Source: Bacteroidales bacterium UBA3743 (GTDB lineage Bacteria; Bacteroidota; Bacteroidia; Bacteroidales; Paludibacteraceae). From it: a stretch of DNA of 64,000 nt. Below the pieces are notes generated by a model. The model was not told the origin of the DNA and ran no database searches. It was given only the letters and a program-made list of their open reading frames with translations. The position numbers and the translations under genes are program-made. The stretch covers positions 186,001-250,000 of the forward strand of contig DFGT01000031.1 of the NCBI GenBank assembly GCA_002371265.1, in the 5' to 3' direction. Within the stretch, counting starts at the first letter, position 1. Each line of letters starts with the position of its first letter. Shown one piece after another: positions 1 through 7,663 of this stretch.

Positions 1-1809
1 GTCACGATGTATGCCCATACCGACAGCTATTCTCTTGACTGCGATTGAAGTCGTATTGTTAGGAGTCTTGTTGTACGCTGAAATGGCATCACTAAGATTC
101 TTATATATGCCTCGCAGATTACTTTCAAGAAAAGGAGCCGTGATATGACTCTGAATACCCGCGTATGTTCTGCGTTTTGCAATAAGAGCCTCTCCCACGT
201 TTCCAATAGTATAGATATAATAATGAGGTATCGTGCCGACGAGTTTGTCGGGCCAATCGTTGGCAGACAAAGCCACCTGTTTGCGTGGAGTGTATTCTAG
301 TCCACCATGAGTGCCAAAATGAATCATAGCGTTGGCATTAAACTCATTCTGAATCCAATAATAGGCATTTTGGAACTCTTTCACAGGATCTTTATCCGTG
401 CCATGGACTATCTGGAATGTGTTATCTCCATGACCAGCAAGAGGTTGTGGCAATAGAGCTATATTACCCAACTGTATTTTCACAACAGTATCAGGATTCT
501 CTTCCAAAAGTGACAAATCTGATATCGGACTTCCTTCTTTCTGAAGAAGTTCAGCAAGTTTTTCGCTGTTTTCAGGAAGTCCTGTCACATCATATCCATC
601 CTGTCGCATCTTATCGAGCAAATTATAAAGCGACGGTACTACGGCAAGTCCAGACGCGGTAAGAGCCTGTTCACCAGGTCCTTTGAAATAGACAATAGCC
701 ACACGTTTGTCTTTGTTTGGAATTTGTTGAAGCAAAATATAGTTGTTGACTGCCTTTACAAACCTGTCTAATCGCTCAGGGATCGTATATTGTTCATGAA
801 TACCTTCATCATTAATACGTTGCGCGAAAAGAACATACGGACGAATACTGCCATCCAATTCTGGGACTACAATACTCTGGCTCATAAAACCACCCGACAT
901 ACCATGTTTATCCTCTTCCCAATCTGAAGTCAACCGATTCACACTAAGTGTGTTAAAAAGCGGAATGTTCTGTTCACTGAGCCAATCAACAACCTTATCG
1001 CCCAACCTGCCATGAGCAAGATTAACAACAGCGTTAAAACGCATATCAGGTCGACTTGTCGAAATTGAATCTATGAATTTGCCGAGACTCTGGCTTACAC
1101 GATACACTGTATTTCCACTTTTCTCAAGAGCTACGACAAGATCGTCAGAATTTCCCATCATGCCTGTAACGATGACTTTCGGAGCGTCACTTTTCATCAA
1201 TCCGTACTTTTGCAGATATGCCTCATACTCATCTATTCCATTGAAGAAAACATTTTCTTCATTTGGGTGTTCGATGTTTGGATGTGAAAACACTCCGTCA
1301 TGCGCAGGCATAACTCCCGTCACCTCTCCTTTGAAAATTATTTTCCCGTCGACATTCTGACGGATATAATTCAACATCGAGCGATAATTTTGACGAGTAG
1401 CACCACGCAAATAGGCATTGAGAGTGTCTGCTGTGACGCTATCCACACTCACAATATAGTTATCAGGATTGACAGCCATACTAGTCAAAATATTAGTACC
1501 AGTCCATCCTGCCATCTGTATCTTCTCCCTCTGTTCTTCAGTAAGACGAATACCCATGGCATTCATAAAAACCATATCATAGTCGTCTATGTCGTCAAGA
1601 CAATCAATCTGCAATTCCTCGACACTTATAAACGGATTATCGTTTGCCTTATTTATCTCACTGAGCGTAGTGACCTGATAATTGATAAATGCGACACGAG
1701 TGCGTGAGAACCATTTGTGCCATACAAACACAATTGCAGCGGTTGCCAAAAATGCAATCACCGCAATACCTATATATTTCCAAATACGTTTTGCTTTCTC
1801 TGAAATCAT
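1..1809 (-). CDS. hmuS: CobN/HmuS-like membrane-anchored chelatase (partial, 3' end outside window)
   Basis: The frame is open from an ATG at 1809 to the window edge, giving the first 603 residues of a larger protein. Residues about 10-30 form one hydrophobic anchor after a basic start. The rest matches the CobN / magnesium-chelatase H family: LPQPLAGHGDN, then HFGTHGGLEYTPRKQ, then PHYYIYTIGNVGEA and AKRR, in the order seen in cobaltochelatase CobN. CobN proper is soluble and inserts cobalt. The anchored form downstream of a haem receptor is the HmuS type of Bacteroidetes hmu loci, linked to removal of iron from haem. That role is inferred from family and context. It follows the receptor gene on the same strand after an unusual 308-base gap. 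A cobalt or other tetrapyrrole role is the alternative. Confidence 0.72.
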   Translation of the reverse strand, partial: MISEKAKRIWKYIGIAVIAFLATAAIVFVWHKWFSRTRVAFINYQVTTLSEINKANDNPFISVEELQIDCLDDIDDYDMVFMNAMGIRLTEEQREKIQMAGWTGTNILTSMAVNPDNYIVSVDSVTADTLNAYLRGATRQNYRSMLNYIRQNVDGKIIFKGEVTGVMPAHDGVFSHPNIEHPNEENVFFNGIDEYEAYLQKYGLMKSDAPKVIVTGMMGNSDDLVVALEKSGNTVYRVSQSLGKFIDSISTSRPDMRFNAVVNLAHGRLGDKVVDWLSEQNIPLFNTLSVNRLTSDWEEDKHGMSGGFMSQSIVVPELDGSIRPYVLFAQRINDEGIHEQYTIPERLDRFVKAVNNYILLQQIPNKDKRVAIVYFKGPGEQALTASGLAVVPSLYNLLDKMRQDGYDVTGLPENSEKLAELLQKEGSPISDLSLLEENPDTVVKIQLGNIALLPQPLAGHGDNTFQIVHGTDKDPVKEFQNAYYWIQNEFNANAMIHFGTHGGLEYTPRKQVALSANDWPDKLVGTIPHYYIYTIGNVGEALIAKRRTYAGIQSHITAPFLESNLRGIYKNLSDAISAYNKTPNNTTSIAVKRIAVGMGIHRD

Positions 1810-1935
1810 CTTCTTTGTATTTAGGAGCTGTTAAATTTGTTAAAATATTTTGCTTTAGAAGTTCATCACATAGCTAATTAACGTGAGTTCAATGAAATAC
1901 ATTTCCCCAATAGTCAATCGATTTCATGATCGTAG

Positions 1936-1956
1936 GGGCAGGTTTGAAACCTGCCC
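1936..1956. repeat. Dispersed palindrome, copy 1
   Basis: Arms GGGCAGGTTT and AAACCTGCCC are perfectly complementary around a single G. A second copy lies at 38790-38810 with one mismatch. The shared block includes the TAGG just before the palindrome. Confidence 0.8.
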
Positions 1957-2064
1957 GCAATAGAAATCCTATGAACTTCGTGCTTCTGTGGTTTTATTAA
2001 ATTTATGTGCTCGCCTTCGGCTCGCACATGGGGAGGGGTTAGGACCAATATCTATCAAACATGG

Positions 2065-2086
2065 GCCCTTAACAATCCTCAACTCT
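2065..2086 (-). repeat. Dispersed repeat shared with 18925-18947
   Basis: Read on the minus strand this is AGAGTT GAGGATTGTTAAGGGC. The plus strand at 18925-18947 has the same bases with one extra T. Both copies lie in otherwise empty intergenic DNA. Confidence 0.65.
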
Positions 2087-2117
2087 GTAACCAACTTCAT
2101 TAAATTTTAAAAGTTTC

Positions 2118-4253
2118 TTAGATTTTTTTGTTCACTAATTTGTCGATATCCAGCGATAAACCGACGCTGAAGTTAGTTCCCGTAGTCATTGGCGAACAAT
2201 AATAATAAGCTTTTGGTTTATAATTGAACAGATTGTCCACAGCAAAATTCACATGCACTCCATTGTGAATATGCTGCTGCAGCATCAGTTTCCAAAGTGT
2301 GTAACCCTGATCCACATCCGTACGACCTGACTGAGGTTTTCCTAGATGTCTACCCGATAATACCACACTGATTGCATAGTTCTTCGTGAACTTATGGTCA
2401 TAATCAGTACGCCATGTCATAGTGTGGGAACGAGGTTGAGTGAATTGAGAATCTACGACATTGCCGCTTTCATGCAGAAACGCATAATTGTAGCGGAATC
2501 CAAGACCCATATCCAATCGATATTGTGTGCTGAAATCCAATCCCCACACCTGCACACCATCTTCATTCCAGTAAAGTGAACTTGTCAACGCCTTATATTC
2601 AGTACCGTCATCCGCAGTAAAGACATATCCGTCTCCGTCCTCACGAATACGATCATCATCATAAAGCACCTGATATCCACCTTCTTTATAATTTTCATCT
2701 ACGACCCAATATCTGCCTACACTTGTGATTCGTTTGTCGAAAATATTGCAATAACCCATCAGCGTCATACTATACTGACCATTGAATATTCCCGCATCCG
2801 TAATCTTGTTGTTGTGCTCCACAGCCAAATTGAAATTATTGCTCTTCTCCGGCTTTACATCCGGATTACCAATAATCATATAGCCCATATTGCCCATATC
2901 AAAGTGCATGTACATCTCTTTAAGCGACGGTGCCCTGAATCCATTGGCATAATTTGCACGTACCGTAATCTTATTAAACTTATAGACGGTAGCAAGACGT
3001 GCTGTCAACGCTTGATGGTCGGACGCTGAAAAATGATCATATCTCACACTACCTACCACATTGAATCGTTTGGTAGGATTATAATCATACTGTGCGTAGG
3101 CATCAATGTTGTTTTGCGCATGCGACGTATTGTCAAGAAACTGATAAGTAGTGAGGTAGTCATGCAACAGATCCGATCCCACTGTCAGTATGTTCTGTCC
3201 AAAAGAATGATTATAGAGGGCATGAACTGTATGTTGTGAATTGCGATAATCGTGATCATGAGTACGTACACCCTCTGGAGTGTAGTTAGCCTTGTCGTAT
3301 TGATCATAAGCGTACGACACTTCCAAATTTTTACCTTTTTTCCAATCGTAAAGTGTCTTTAAGCCCCCGCTATAACCATGAAAATGATAGTTGTACGTTT
3401 CTCGTTGGCTTTCACGGTAGAAATAACCACCACGAGCAATAAACTTCAGTGATTCTGTCGCACTGAATTTGAGACGTTCCTTGATGTTGAACGACTCCTG
3501 ACCATAGAGTTTCTTCACATTGGATTTATCCTCCTCCACCGTCTTACCAAGCAATGCGGCTAACGCTTTTTCCTCGGAAGTTGGGCCGGATGACAATTTG
3601 ATAGGATCGATTTTTGTCTGTTGGAAGTTGGTCTGTGAGTTCCATTTACCCAAGTTGAATGAAACATTAGCTCCATTACGCCACTCATTACCCATACTGC
3701 CATAGCGAGAATTGACATTAGCAGTCCATCGCTCCGTCGATTCACGGGAAATAATATTTATTACTCCTCCCACAGCATTCGAACCATAAAGAGCAGATGA
3801 TGCTCCCTTCACTATCTCTATCCTGCCCACATCATCAAGATTGAGGCGATTATAGTCGGTGTTGTCCATTGTCTCCCCCGCTAAACGCTCTCCGTCGACA
3901 AGAAACAGAATTGCATTGCCTCCGAATCCACTCATGTTAAGAGAAGTCTCCTGGCTCATGGCAAAACCAAATTCAAGTCCTGGCAATTCTTGAGTGAGGA
4001 GATCCTGCACATTCGTCGCATCTGCTTTTTTAAGATCAACAAGAGGAATAAGGCGAGTCACGACTGGCACATCCTTCAAAGCCTTTGGCGTATGAGTAGC
4101 AGTGACAACCACCTCTTCGAGCTGAGAGTCGAACGCTACGTCCTCCCGACTCTTTTTTGTATTGTCTGGCTCACTCCTATCATAATCTGTCGCCAATACG
4201 ACCGAAGTCATATTGGCGAACAGAAGGATAGATGAGAGAATCTTTTGATTCAT
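2118..4253 (-). CDS. hmuR: TonB-dependent haem receptor, HmuR type
   Basis: This 711-residue outer-membrane receptor would import haem or a related porphyrin using TonB energy. It has a signal peptide (about 1-21), a plug domain starting at EEVVVTATHTPKAL (about 46-60) with the VDGERL and GSNAVGGVINII signatures, and a 22-strand-type barrel ending in a terminal beta strand. The haem-receptor signature is visible: FRAP near residue 440, a histidine about ten residues later (MYMHFDMG), then NPDVKPE in the place of NPNL. No N-terminal carboxypeptidase-like domain is present, unlike SusC-type receptors. It starts 19 bases after the lipoprotein gene, so the two are probably co-transcribed. A cobalamin receptor is the main alternative, but the FRAP-His-NPxL arrangement favours haem. 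Confidence 0.75.
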   Translation of the reverse strand: MNQKILSSILLFANMTSVVLATDYDRSEPDNTKKSREDVAFDSQLEEVVVTATHTPKALKDVPVVTRLIPLVDLKKADATNVQDLLTQELPGLEFGFAMSQETSLNMSGFGGNAILFLVDGERLAGETMDNTDYNRLNLDDVGRIEIVKGASSALYGSNAVGGVINIISRESTERWTANVNSRYGSMGNEWRNGANVSFNLGKWNSQTNFQQTKIDPIKLSSGPTSEEKALAALLGKTVEEDKSNVKKLYGQESFNIKERLKFSATESLKFIARGGYFYRESQRETYNYHFHGYSGGLKTLYDWKKGKNLEVSYAYDQYDKANYTPEGVRTHDHDYRNSQHTVHALYNHSFGQNILTVGSDLLHDYLTTYQFLDNTSHAQNNIDAYAQYDYNPTKRFNVVGSVRYDHFSASDHQALTARLATVYKFNKITVRANYANGFRAPSLKEMYMHFDMGNMGYMIIGNPDVKPEKSNNFNLAVEHNNKITDAGIFNGQYSMTLMGYCNIFDKRITSVGRYWVVDENYKEGGYQVLYDDDRIREDGDGYVFTADDGTEYKALTSSLYWNEDGVQVWGLDFSTQYRLDMGLGFRYNYAFLHESGNVVDSQFTQPRSHTMTWRTDYDHKFTKNYAISVVLSGRHLGKPQSGRTDVDQGYTLWKLMLQQHIHNGVHVNFAVDNLFNYKPKAYYYCSPMTTGTNFSVGLSLDIDKLVNKKI

Positions 4254-4272
4254 TTATTGAAAACTTAGACCT

Positions 4273-4788
4273 TTATTTGTCACCAGTGAACGAAACAACC
4301 ATAGCCATAGGCATCTTGCCATATTGTAGGCTGTATGCAATTGAAACCTTTTTGCCTGTGCCTTTAATCACGACATCAGAAAATTTGTAAGCCTTCTCTT
4401 GTTCATTTACCAAAATCGATCCTGATATCTCCGATACAGACGCTGAGATAATATCCACACCTTCAACAGATGAAACGCTGGCAGGAATGTCGTTTAATGT
4501 GATAGCAGGAAGAGCCATCGCACCAGAACCATAAGCGGGAGTTGTCAAGCTGACATGAGTGTCGTCAATCTTCTTTATCTCATAAGTGAGAGTGTCATCC
4601 GACGCAGAACCCATAACTGTCAATGTCATAACGCCAGTGTAGTTGCCGGCAAGAGACTCTGCTGCCGAAACCACCTTCTTCTCTTCTTTCTTGTTGTCGT
4701 CATCATCGTCATCATCTCCACATGATGCAAAGCTTACACATAGAGCAACTGCGGCAATCATCATTGCCATAAATTTCTTGATTTTCAT
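4273..4788 (-). CDS. Surface lipoprotein, calycin-like (HmuY position)
   Basis: The 171-residue product starts with a lipoprotein signal ending in SFASC. The lipidated Cys is followed by Gly and seven Asp, matching the acidic export signal that sends Bacteroidetes lipoproteins to the cell surface. The rest is a run of beta strands (YTGVMTLTVMG, TLTYEIKKIDD, VSIAYSLQYG) typical of the calycin-like family. It is the first gene of the leftward haem operon, the place taken by haem-binding HmuY in known hmu loci, so haem capture or hand-over to the receptor is inferred. Sequence identity to HmuY itself is not obvious to me. Its promoter is probably the TAATTTTG box at 4885-4892. Confidence 0.65.
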   Translation of the reverse strand: MKIKKFMAMMIAAVALCVSFASCGDDDDDDDNKKEEKKVVSAAESLAGNYTGVMTLTVMGSASDDTLTYEIKKIDDTHVSLTTPAYGSGAMALPAITLNDIPASVSSVEGVDIISASVSEISGSILVNEQEKAYKFSDVVIKGTGKKVSIAYSLQYGKMPMAMVVSFTGDK

Positions 4789-4884
4789 TACTTTAATTTT
4801 AATATGAATAATTTAAGATGTTTTTTCGTCAAGGACAAACCAGACATTTCGCAAAAGAGAATGTTCATTTCTGATTTGACGACG

Positions 4885-4892
4885 CAAAATTA
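4885..4892 (-). promoter_or_regulatory. -7 box for the leftward haem operon
   Basis: TAATTTTG on the minus strand fits TAnnTTTG. A GGTATTC motif (4913-4919, minus strand) lies exactly 20 bases upstream where the -33 element is expected. The leader to the lipoprotein start would be about 90 bases. Confidence 0.6.
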
Positions 4893-4912
4893 TATATGCT
4901 GAAAAACATATA

Positions 4913-5020
4913 GAATACCCAGAATTTATGGTTTGCTATCGCCAAATGGTAAGTCAATACCACCATATCGGTATTGGCTCTAAAAAGTCTCAAATCATCA
5001 GTTTTAGGTATTGGGTATTC
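4913..5020. promoter_or_regulatory. Cluster of five GGTATT(G/C) motifs, probable shared operator
   Basis: The motifs are 4913-4919 (minus, GGTATTC), 4955-4961 (minus, GGTATTG), 4970-4976 (plus, GGTATTG), 5007-5013 (plus, GGTATTG) and 5014-5020 (plus, GGTATTC). The 4955 and 4970 copies form a perfect 7-base inverted repeat with an 8-base spacer. The outer motif on each side sits 20 bases upstream of that strand's -7 box. This suggests one regulator acting on both the haem operon and the DUF2023-flavodoxin operon. Confidence 0.5.
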
Positions 5021-5033
5021 TGTCTGGCACTTC

Positions 5034-5041
5034 TACTTTTG
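5034..5041 (+). promoter_or_regulatory. -7 box for DUF2023-flavodoxin; fixes the start
   Basis: TACTTTTG fits TAnnTTTG and places transcription start near 5048. This rules out the longer reading frame from 4928 and supports the ATG at 5069. Confidence 0.7.
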
Positions 5042-5068
5042 CAGTGTCAAACAATAACATTATTTTCT

Positions 5069-5446
5069 ATGTCAACAGAAGAACTAAACAATGTACGTCA
5101 GGCTCTTGATATGAAGGTGCTATTAAATCATATCTATGAATATCAAAAGGGTGTGAGACAGATGGTGCTCTTCACTTGCAACGCCAAATATGAAAATTTC
5201 GCCACGACCCGCCTGCAACATCAAAACATAGAGTATATCATACAGAAGGCTGGCAACACAACAATCAATATATACTTTGGAAGAAAACAATGTCTTGACG
5301 CAATCCGAATGATTGTGGACAGACCGCTTTCCCAACTCTCACCAGAGGAGGATTTCATCATTGGAGCCCTGCTCGGATATGATATCTGTTGCCAATGCGA
5401 ACGTTTTTGCGAAAAGAAACAGCGCCAGATGAAAGAATACGCATAA
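5069..5446 (+). CDS. DUF2023 family protein
   Basis: The 125-residue soluble protein has the features of DUF2023: LLNHIYEYQKGVRQMVL near the start, a central IYFGRKQCLDAI, and a Cys-rich tail with DICCQCERFC. Its function is unknown. The frame runs back to 4928, but that extension crosses the promoter box and operator motifs, so I chose the ATG at 5069. The resulting length fits the family. Flavodoxin follows after 24 bases, a pairing known from other Bacteroidales such as Porphyromonas. A role in flavodoxin function or in iron-limited growth is inference from context. The four Cys/His-rich C-terminal residues could bind metal. Confidence 0.78.
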   Translation: MSTEELNNVRQALDMKVLLNHIYEYQKGVRQMVLFTCNAKYENFATTRLQHQNIEYIIQKAGNTTINIYFGRKQCLDAIRMIVDRPLSQLSPEEDFIIGALLGYDICCQCERFCEKKQRQMKEYA

Positions 5447-5470
5447 TAAAAATCGTTAAATATTTACAAA

Positions 5471-5965
5471 ATGAAAAAGACCATTGTTGTTTACGGAAGT
5501 TCTACAGGAACTTGCGAAGGAATTGCTAATGAAATAGCGTCTAAATTAGGCACTGAAGCTATCTCAGCGTCTAAGCTGTCAGCCAACATAATAGCAGAAA
5601 ATGAGAACCTTATCCTTGGCACAAGCACATGGGGAAGTGGTGAAATTCAGGATGATTGGTATGATGGTCTTAAAGCGCTAAAAGGCAGTGACATAAGCGG
5701 CAAGACAATTGCAATCTTCGGATGCGGAGACTCATCAAGCTATTCCGACACTTTTTGCGGAGGTATGGCAGAAATCTACAACACAGCCAAAGACGGCGGG
5801 GCAAAAGTTGTTGGAGCTGTCGACGCTTCGGATTACACTTTCGACGGATCTGAAGCTGTTATTGACGGTCAGTTTGTCGGCCTAGCTCTCGACAACGACA
5901 ACGAAGAATATAAGACCGCTGAGCGTATTGACAAATGGATTGAAGCAATTGCACCTGCCTTATAA
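5471..5965 (+). CDS. fldA: Flavodoxin
   Basis: This 164-residue flavodoxin carries electrons on FMN and can replace ferredoxin when iron is scarce. The phosphate loop GSSTGTCEG is at residues 9-17, the STWGSGEIQDDW loop supplies the first stacking aromatic, and GCGDSSSYSDTFCGG supplies the second. The extra loop near DASDYTFDGSEAV makes it a long-chain type. It is co-transcribed with DUF2023 and sits opposite a haem operon that ends in a CobN-like gene. It could supply low-potential electrons to that haem pathway, but this is inference. Confidence 0.93.
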   Translation: MKKTIVVYGSSTGTCEGIANEIASKLGTEAISASKLSANIIAENENLILGTSTWGSGEIQDDWYDGLKALKGSDISGKTIAIFGCGDSSSYSDTFCGGMAEIYNTAKDGGAKVVGAVDASDYTFDGSEAVIDGQFVGLALDNDNEEYKTAERIDKWIEAIAPAL

Positions 5966-6050
5966 AACAGGAAAAGAATAATTAATGCGAAAATATCATA
6001 TGAAATGAATTGAACTTGCCATAATAATGTACGTTTTTTGAATCCCAATG

Positions 6051-6084
6051 TCATTAGAGTCCCTCTAAAATGGGACACTAATGA
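6051..6084. terminator. Long hairpin after flavodoxin, or toxin-antitoxin operator
   Basis: Arms 6051-6063 and 6072-6084 pair at 12 of 13 positions around TCTAAAAT. A T-rich stretch follows at 6091-6098. It fits a flavodoxin terminator. Because it also lies about 60 bases upstream of the -7 box of the toxin-antitoxin pair, it could bind the antitoxin. Confidence 0.55.
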
Positions 6085-6141
6085 TAATTGGTTTTTTTGC
6101 TCTTTAAATCTACAATTCCTTAGATAATCATAAAATTTGTG

Positions 6142-6149
6142 TAATTTTG
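6142..6149 (+). promoter_or_regulatory. -7 box for the toxin-antitoxin pair
   Basis: TAATTTTG fits TAnnTTTG and lies 36 bases before the 6185 start. No convincing TTTG was found at -33. Confidence 0.55.
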
Positions 6150-6184
6150 CATCTAAATAAAAATGGATTTTAACAGTAATTGAT

Positions 6185-6757
6185 ATGGTAACAAACAAAA
6201 ACATCTCGTCATTTGATGACATTACAGAGGATAATCGTCTATGGGCAGTACGCTATGAAGGAGATGAAGATAATATCCTGGATATTTTATTTGCCCAATG
6301 GGATGACGTGCAGTGGCTTCGTTCCTTTTTTAAGAACAATATGCCTGACTTGCAACGATACTTCGATATCTCAGATGTTGATGTAGCCATTGATATTACA
6401 GCAGAAGATAGCGATATTCTACAACGAAAGATCTTAGACATTTCTCCAGATGCAAATCTTGATGAAATGTTCCGGCTATTAAACAACATGCAAACATCAG
6501 AAATGATGCTTGACAAAGAAAAAGCAAATCCGAAAACATTGACGCATCATCGTTCATGGCTTCGAATATATGCTCTTAAACTTGAAGATGGTTGTTACAT
6601 TATAACTGGAGGTGCCATCAAACTTACTCGTACAATGCAGGAACGTGAGCACACTCTACAAGAGCTACTACATCAAGAACAAGTGCGTAATTTTCTGCTT
6701 ACAAATCAGATTATTGACACTGATAGTTTTATTGACTATTTAACGGAATTAAAATAA
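6185..6757 (+). CDS. Probable toxin of a toxin-antitoxin pair (HigB/RelE-like, extended)
   Basis: The 190-residue soluble protein has no signal or membrane segment. Its C-terminal half reads SWLRIYALKLEDGCYIITGG then KLTRTMQEREHTLQELLHQ, which resembles the core of HigB/Gp49-like mRNA interferases (Arg-rich strand, then helix). The N-terminal half (RLWAVRYEGDEDNILDILF) also looks like the first strand of that fold, so a long helical insert appears to split it. A small helix-turn-helix gene follows after 18 bases, the usual toxin-first order of higBA. Typical HigB toxins are about 90-120 residues, so this one is long. I recognise this as a recurrent Bacteroidales gene but not as a tested toxin. 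Confidence 0.55.
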   Translation: MVTNKNISSFDDITEDNRLWAVRYEGDEDNILDILFAQWDDVQWLRSFFKNNMPDLQRYFDISDVDVAIDITAEDSDILQRKILDISPDANLDEMFRLLNNMQTSEMMLDKEKANPKTLTHHRSWLRIYALKLEDGCYIITGGAIKLTRTMQEREHTLQELLHQEQVRNFLLTNQIIDTDSFIDYLTELK

Positions 6758-6775
6758 AAGGATAAAGAGATTAAT

Positions 6776-7066
6776 ATGAACAATACTACAGAAAAAATTC
6801 GTATGTTTCAGTCATCCTCTCCGTCGCAATGGAGACGAAATGCTGAAAAAAGACTTGCAAATCAAGAAGAACGTCGCAATGCCAGAAAAATTGCGATGCA
6901 AATGCTTGATGCCATGGAAAAACAAGGAATCACAGAATCTGAACTAGCTAAACTTCTTAAAATCAACAATGAAGAACTGTCTTCTATTCTTAAAGGACAC
7001 AAGTTGCCCTCATCTGATATAAAGACTGACATTGAATCTACACTAAAGATTAAATTAATATCATAA
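6776..7066 (+). CDS. Helix-turn-helix antitoxin-like protein
   Basis: This 96-residue protein has a basic, helical N-terminal half (QWRRNAEKRLANQEERRNA) and a C-terminal XRE-type helix-turn-helix: GITESELAKLLKINNEELSS then ILKGHKLPSSD. It is directly downstream of the 6185 gene and probably co-translated. Binding its own promoter and neutralising the upstream protein is inferred from gene order and size. The order of DNA-binding domain after the basic region is reversed compared with many HigA proteins, where the helix-turn-helix comes first. Confidence 0.65.
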   Translation: MNNTTEKIRMFQSSSPSQWRRNAEKRLANQEERRNARKIAMQMLDAMEKQGITESELAKLLKINNEELSSILKGHKLPSSDIKTDIESTLKIKLIS

Positions 7067-7106
7067 TGTCAATCTTTTTACACAGATGACCTATAATATC
7101 TTCCTA

Positions 7107-7505
7107 CTAATTAACCTTCACCAACTCAATCTCAAAAATCAGTGTTGAATTGCCAGGGATATCAGGCGGACATCCTCGTTTTCCATAACCGAGTTCCGAC
7201 GGGATATAGATCTCCCACTTGTCTCCTTCATGCATCTTAGGAATCGCTATCTGCCAACCAGTGATTAGTTCACACAGACGGAATGCATCAGCATACCCCT
7301 GTTTGGTGTTATCATCGAACACTTTGCCATCAATCAGTGAGCCACGATAGTAGACTGATACCACAGCAGCTGTCTGGGCACTCTTGCCGTCGCCAGTCGC
7401 CAACACTTTATAAAAAATTCCTTTGGGCAATGCTTTCACTTCCGGATTCTTAGCAACCTCCACTAGGAATGCCTCATTTTCAATTTTATAACTATCTTTT
7501 GCCAT
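7107..7505 (-). CDS. FKBP-type peptidyl-prolyl cis-trans isomerase
   Basis: The 132-residue protein is a single FKBP domain that speeds proline isomerisation. Motifs are VSVYYRGSLIDGKVFDD, then LITGWQIAIPKMHEGDKWEI and YIPSELGYGKRG, ending in LIFEIELVKVN. There is no signal peptide, so it acts in the cytoplasm. The frame continues to 7667, but a TATCTTTG promoter box at 7524-7531 lies inside that extension. The ATG at 7505 (MAKDSYKIEN), with GGAG just upstream, is therefore the likely start. It lies 158 bases past the M14-like operon and has its own promoter. Confidence 0.88.
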   Translation of the reverse strand: MAKDSYKIENEAFLVEVAKNPEVKALPKGIFYKVLATGDGKSAQTAAVVSVYYRGSLIDGKVFDDNTKQGYADAFRLCELITGWQIAIPKMHEGDKWEIYIPSELGYGKRGCPPDIPGNSTLIFEIELVKVN

Positions 7506-7523
7506 AACTCCGTTTATTTTCCG

Positions 7524-7531
7524 CAAAGATA
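7524..7531 (-). promoter_or_regulatory. -7 box for the FKBP gene
   Basis: TATCTTTG on the minus strand, 19 bases before the ATG at 7505. It settles the start codon. Confidence 0.65.
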
Positions 7532-7663
7532 GTGGAAACGAGGAAAACAAAAAAACATCGTGACTACCAACACGATAGCCACGACGCAAGAAATAGCAAT
7601 GAAATGTCATCAATTGACTATTTTTTGTGCTAATGCCAGCACACAACTGGAAATTAAAGGTTA

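Larger units (their letters stand above)
1810..2117. other. 308-base gap inside the haem operon, filled with palindromic repeats
   Basis: No gene is visible. It holds a perfect palindrome at 1936-1956, an imperfect GC-rich inverted repeat near 2007-2027, and at 2065-2086 a sequence that recurs on the opposite strand at 18925-18947. The layout suggests insertion of small repetitive elements between the receptor and the CobN-like gene. No clear TAnnTTTG promoter precedes the 1809 start. Confidence 0.6.

Noticed and set aside
417..1877. Several rightward reading frames opposite the CobN-like gene
   Set aside because: They are antisense to a long frame with clear CobN motifs and have no promoter or ribosome-binding site.
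1999..2027. GC-rich inverted repeat as a terminator for the haem receptor
   Set aside because: Arms have mismatches and no T-run follows; it may only be part of the repeat block.
4928..5068. N-terminal extension of DUF2023 with a hydrophobic segment
   Set aside because: It crosses the operator motifs and the TACTTTTG box, so it lies upstream of the transcript.
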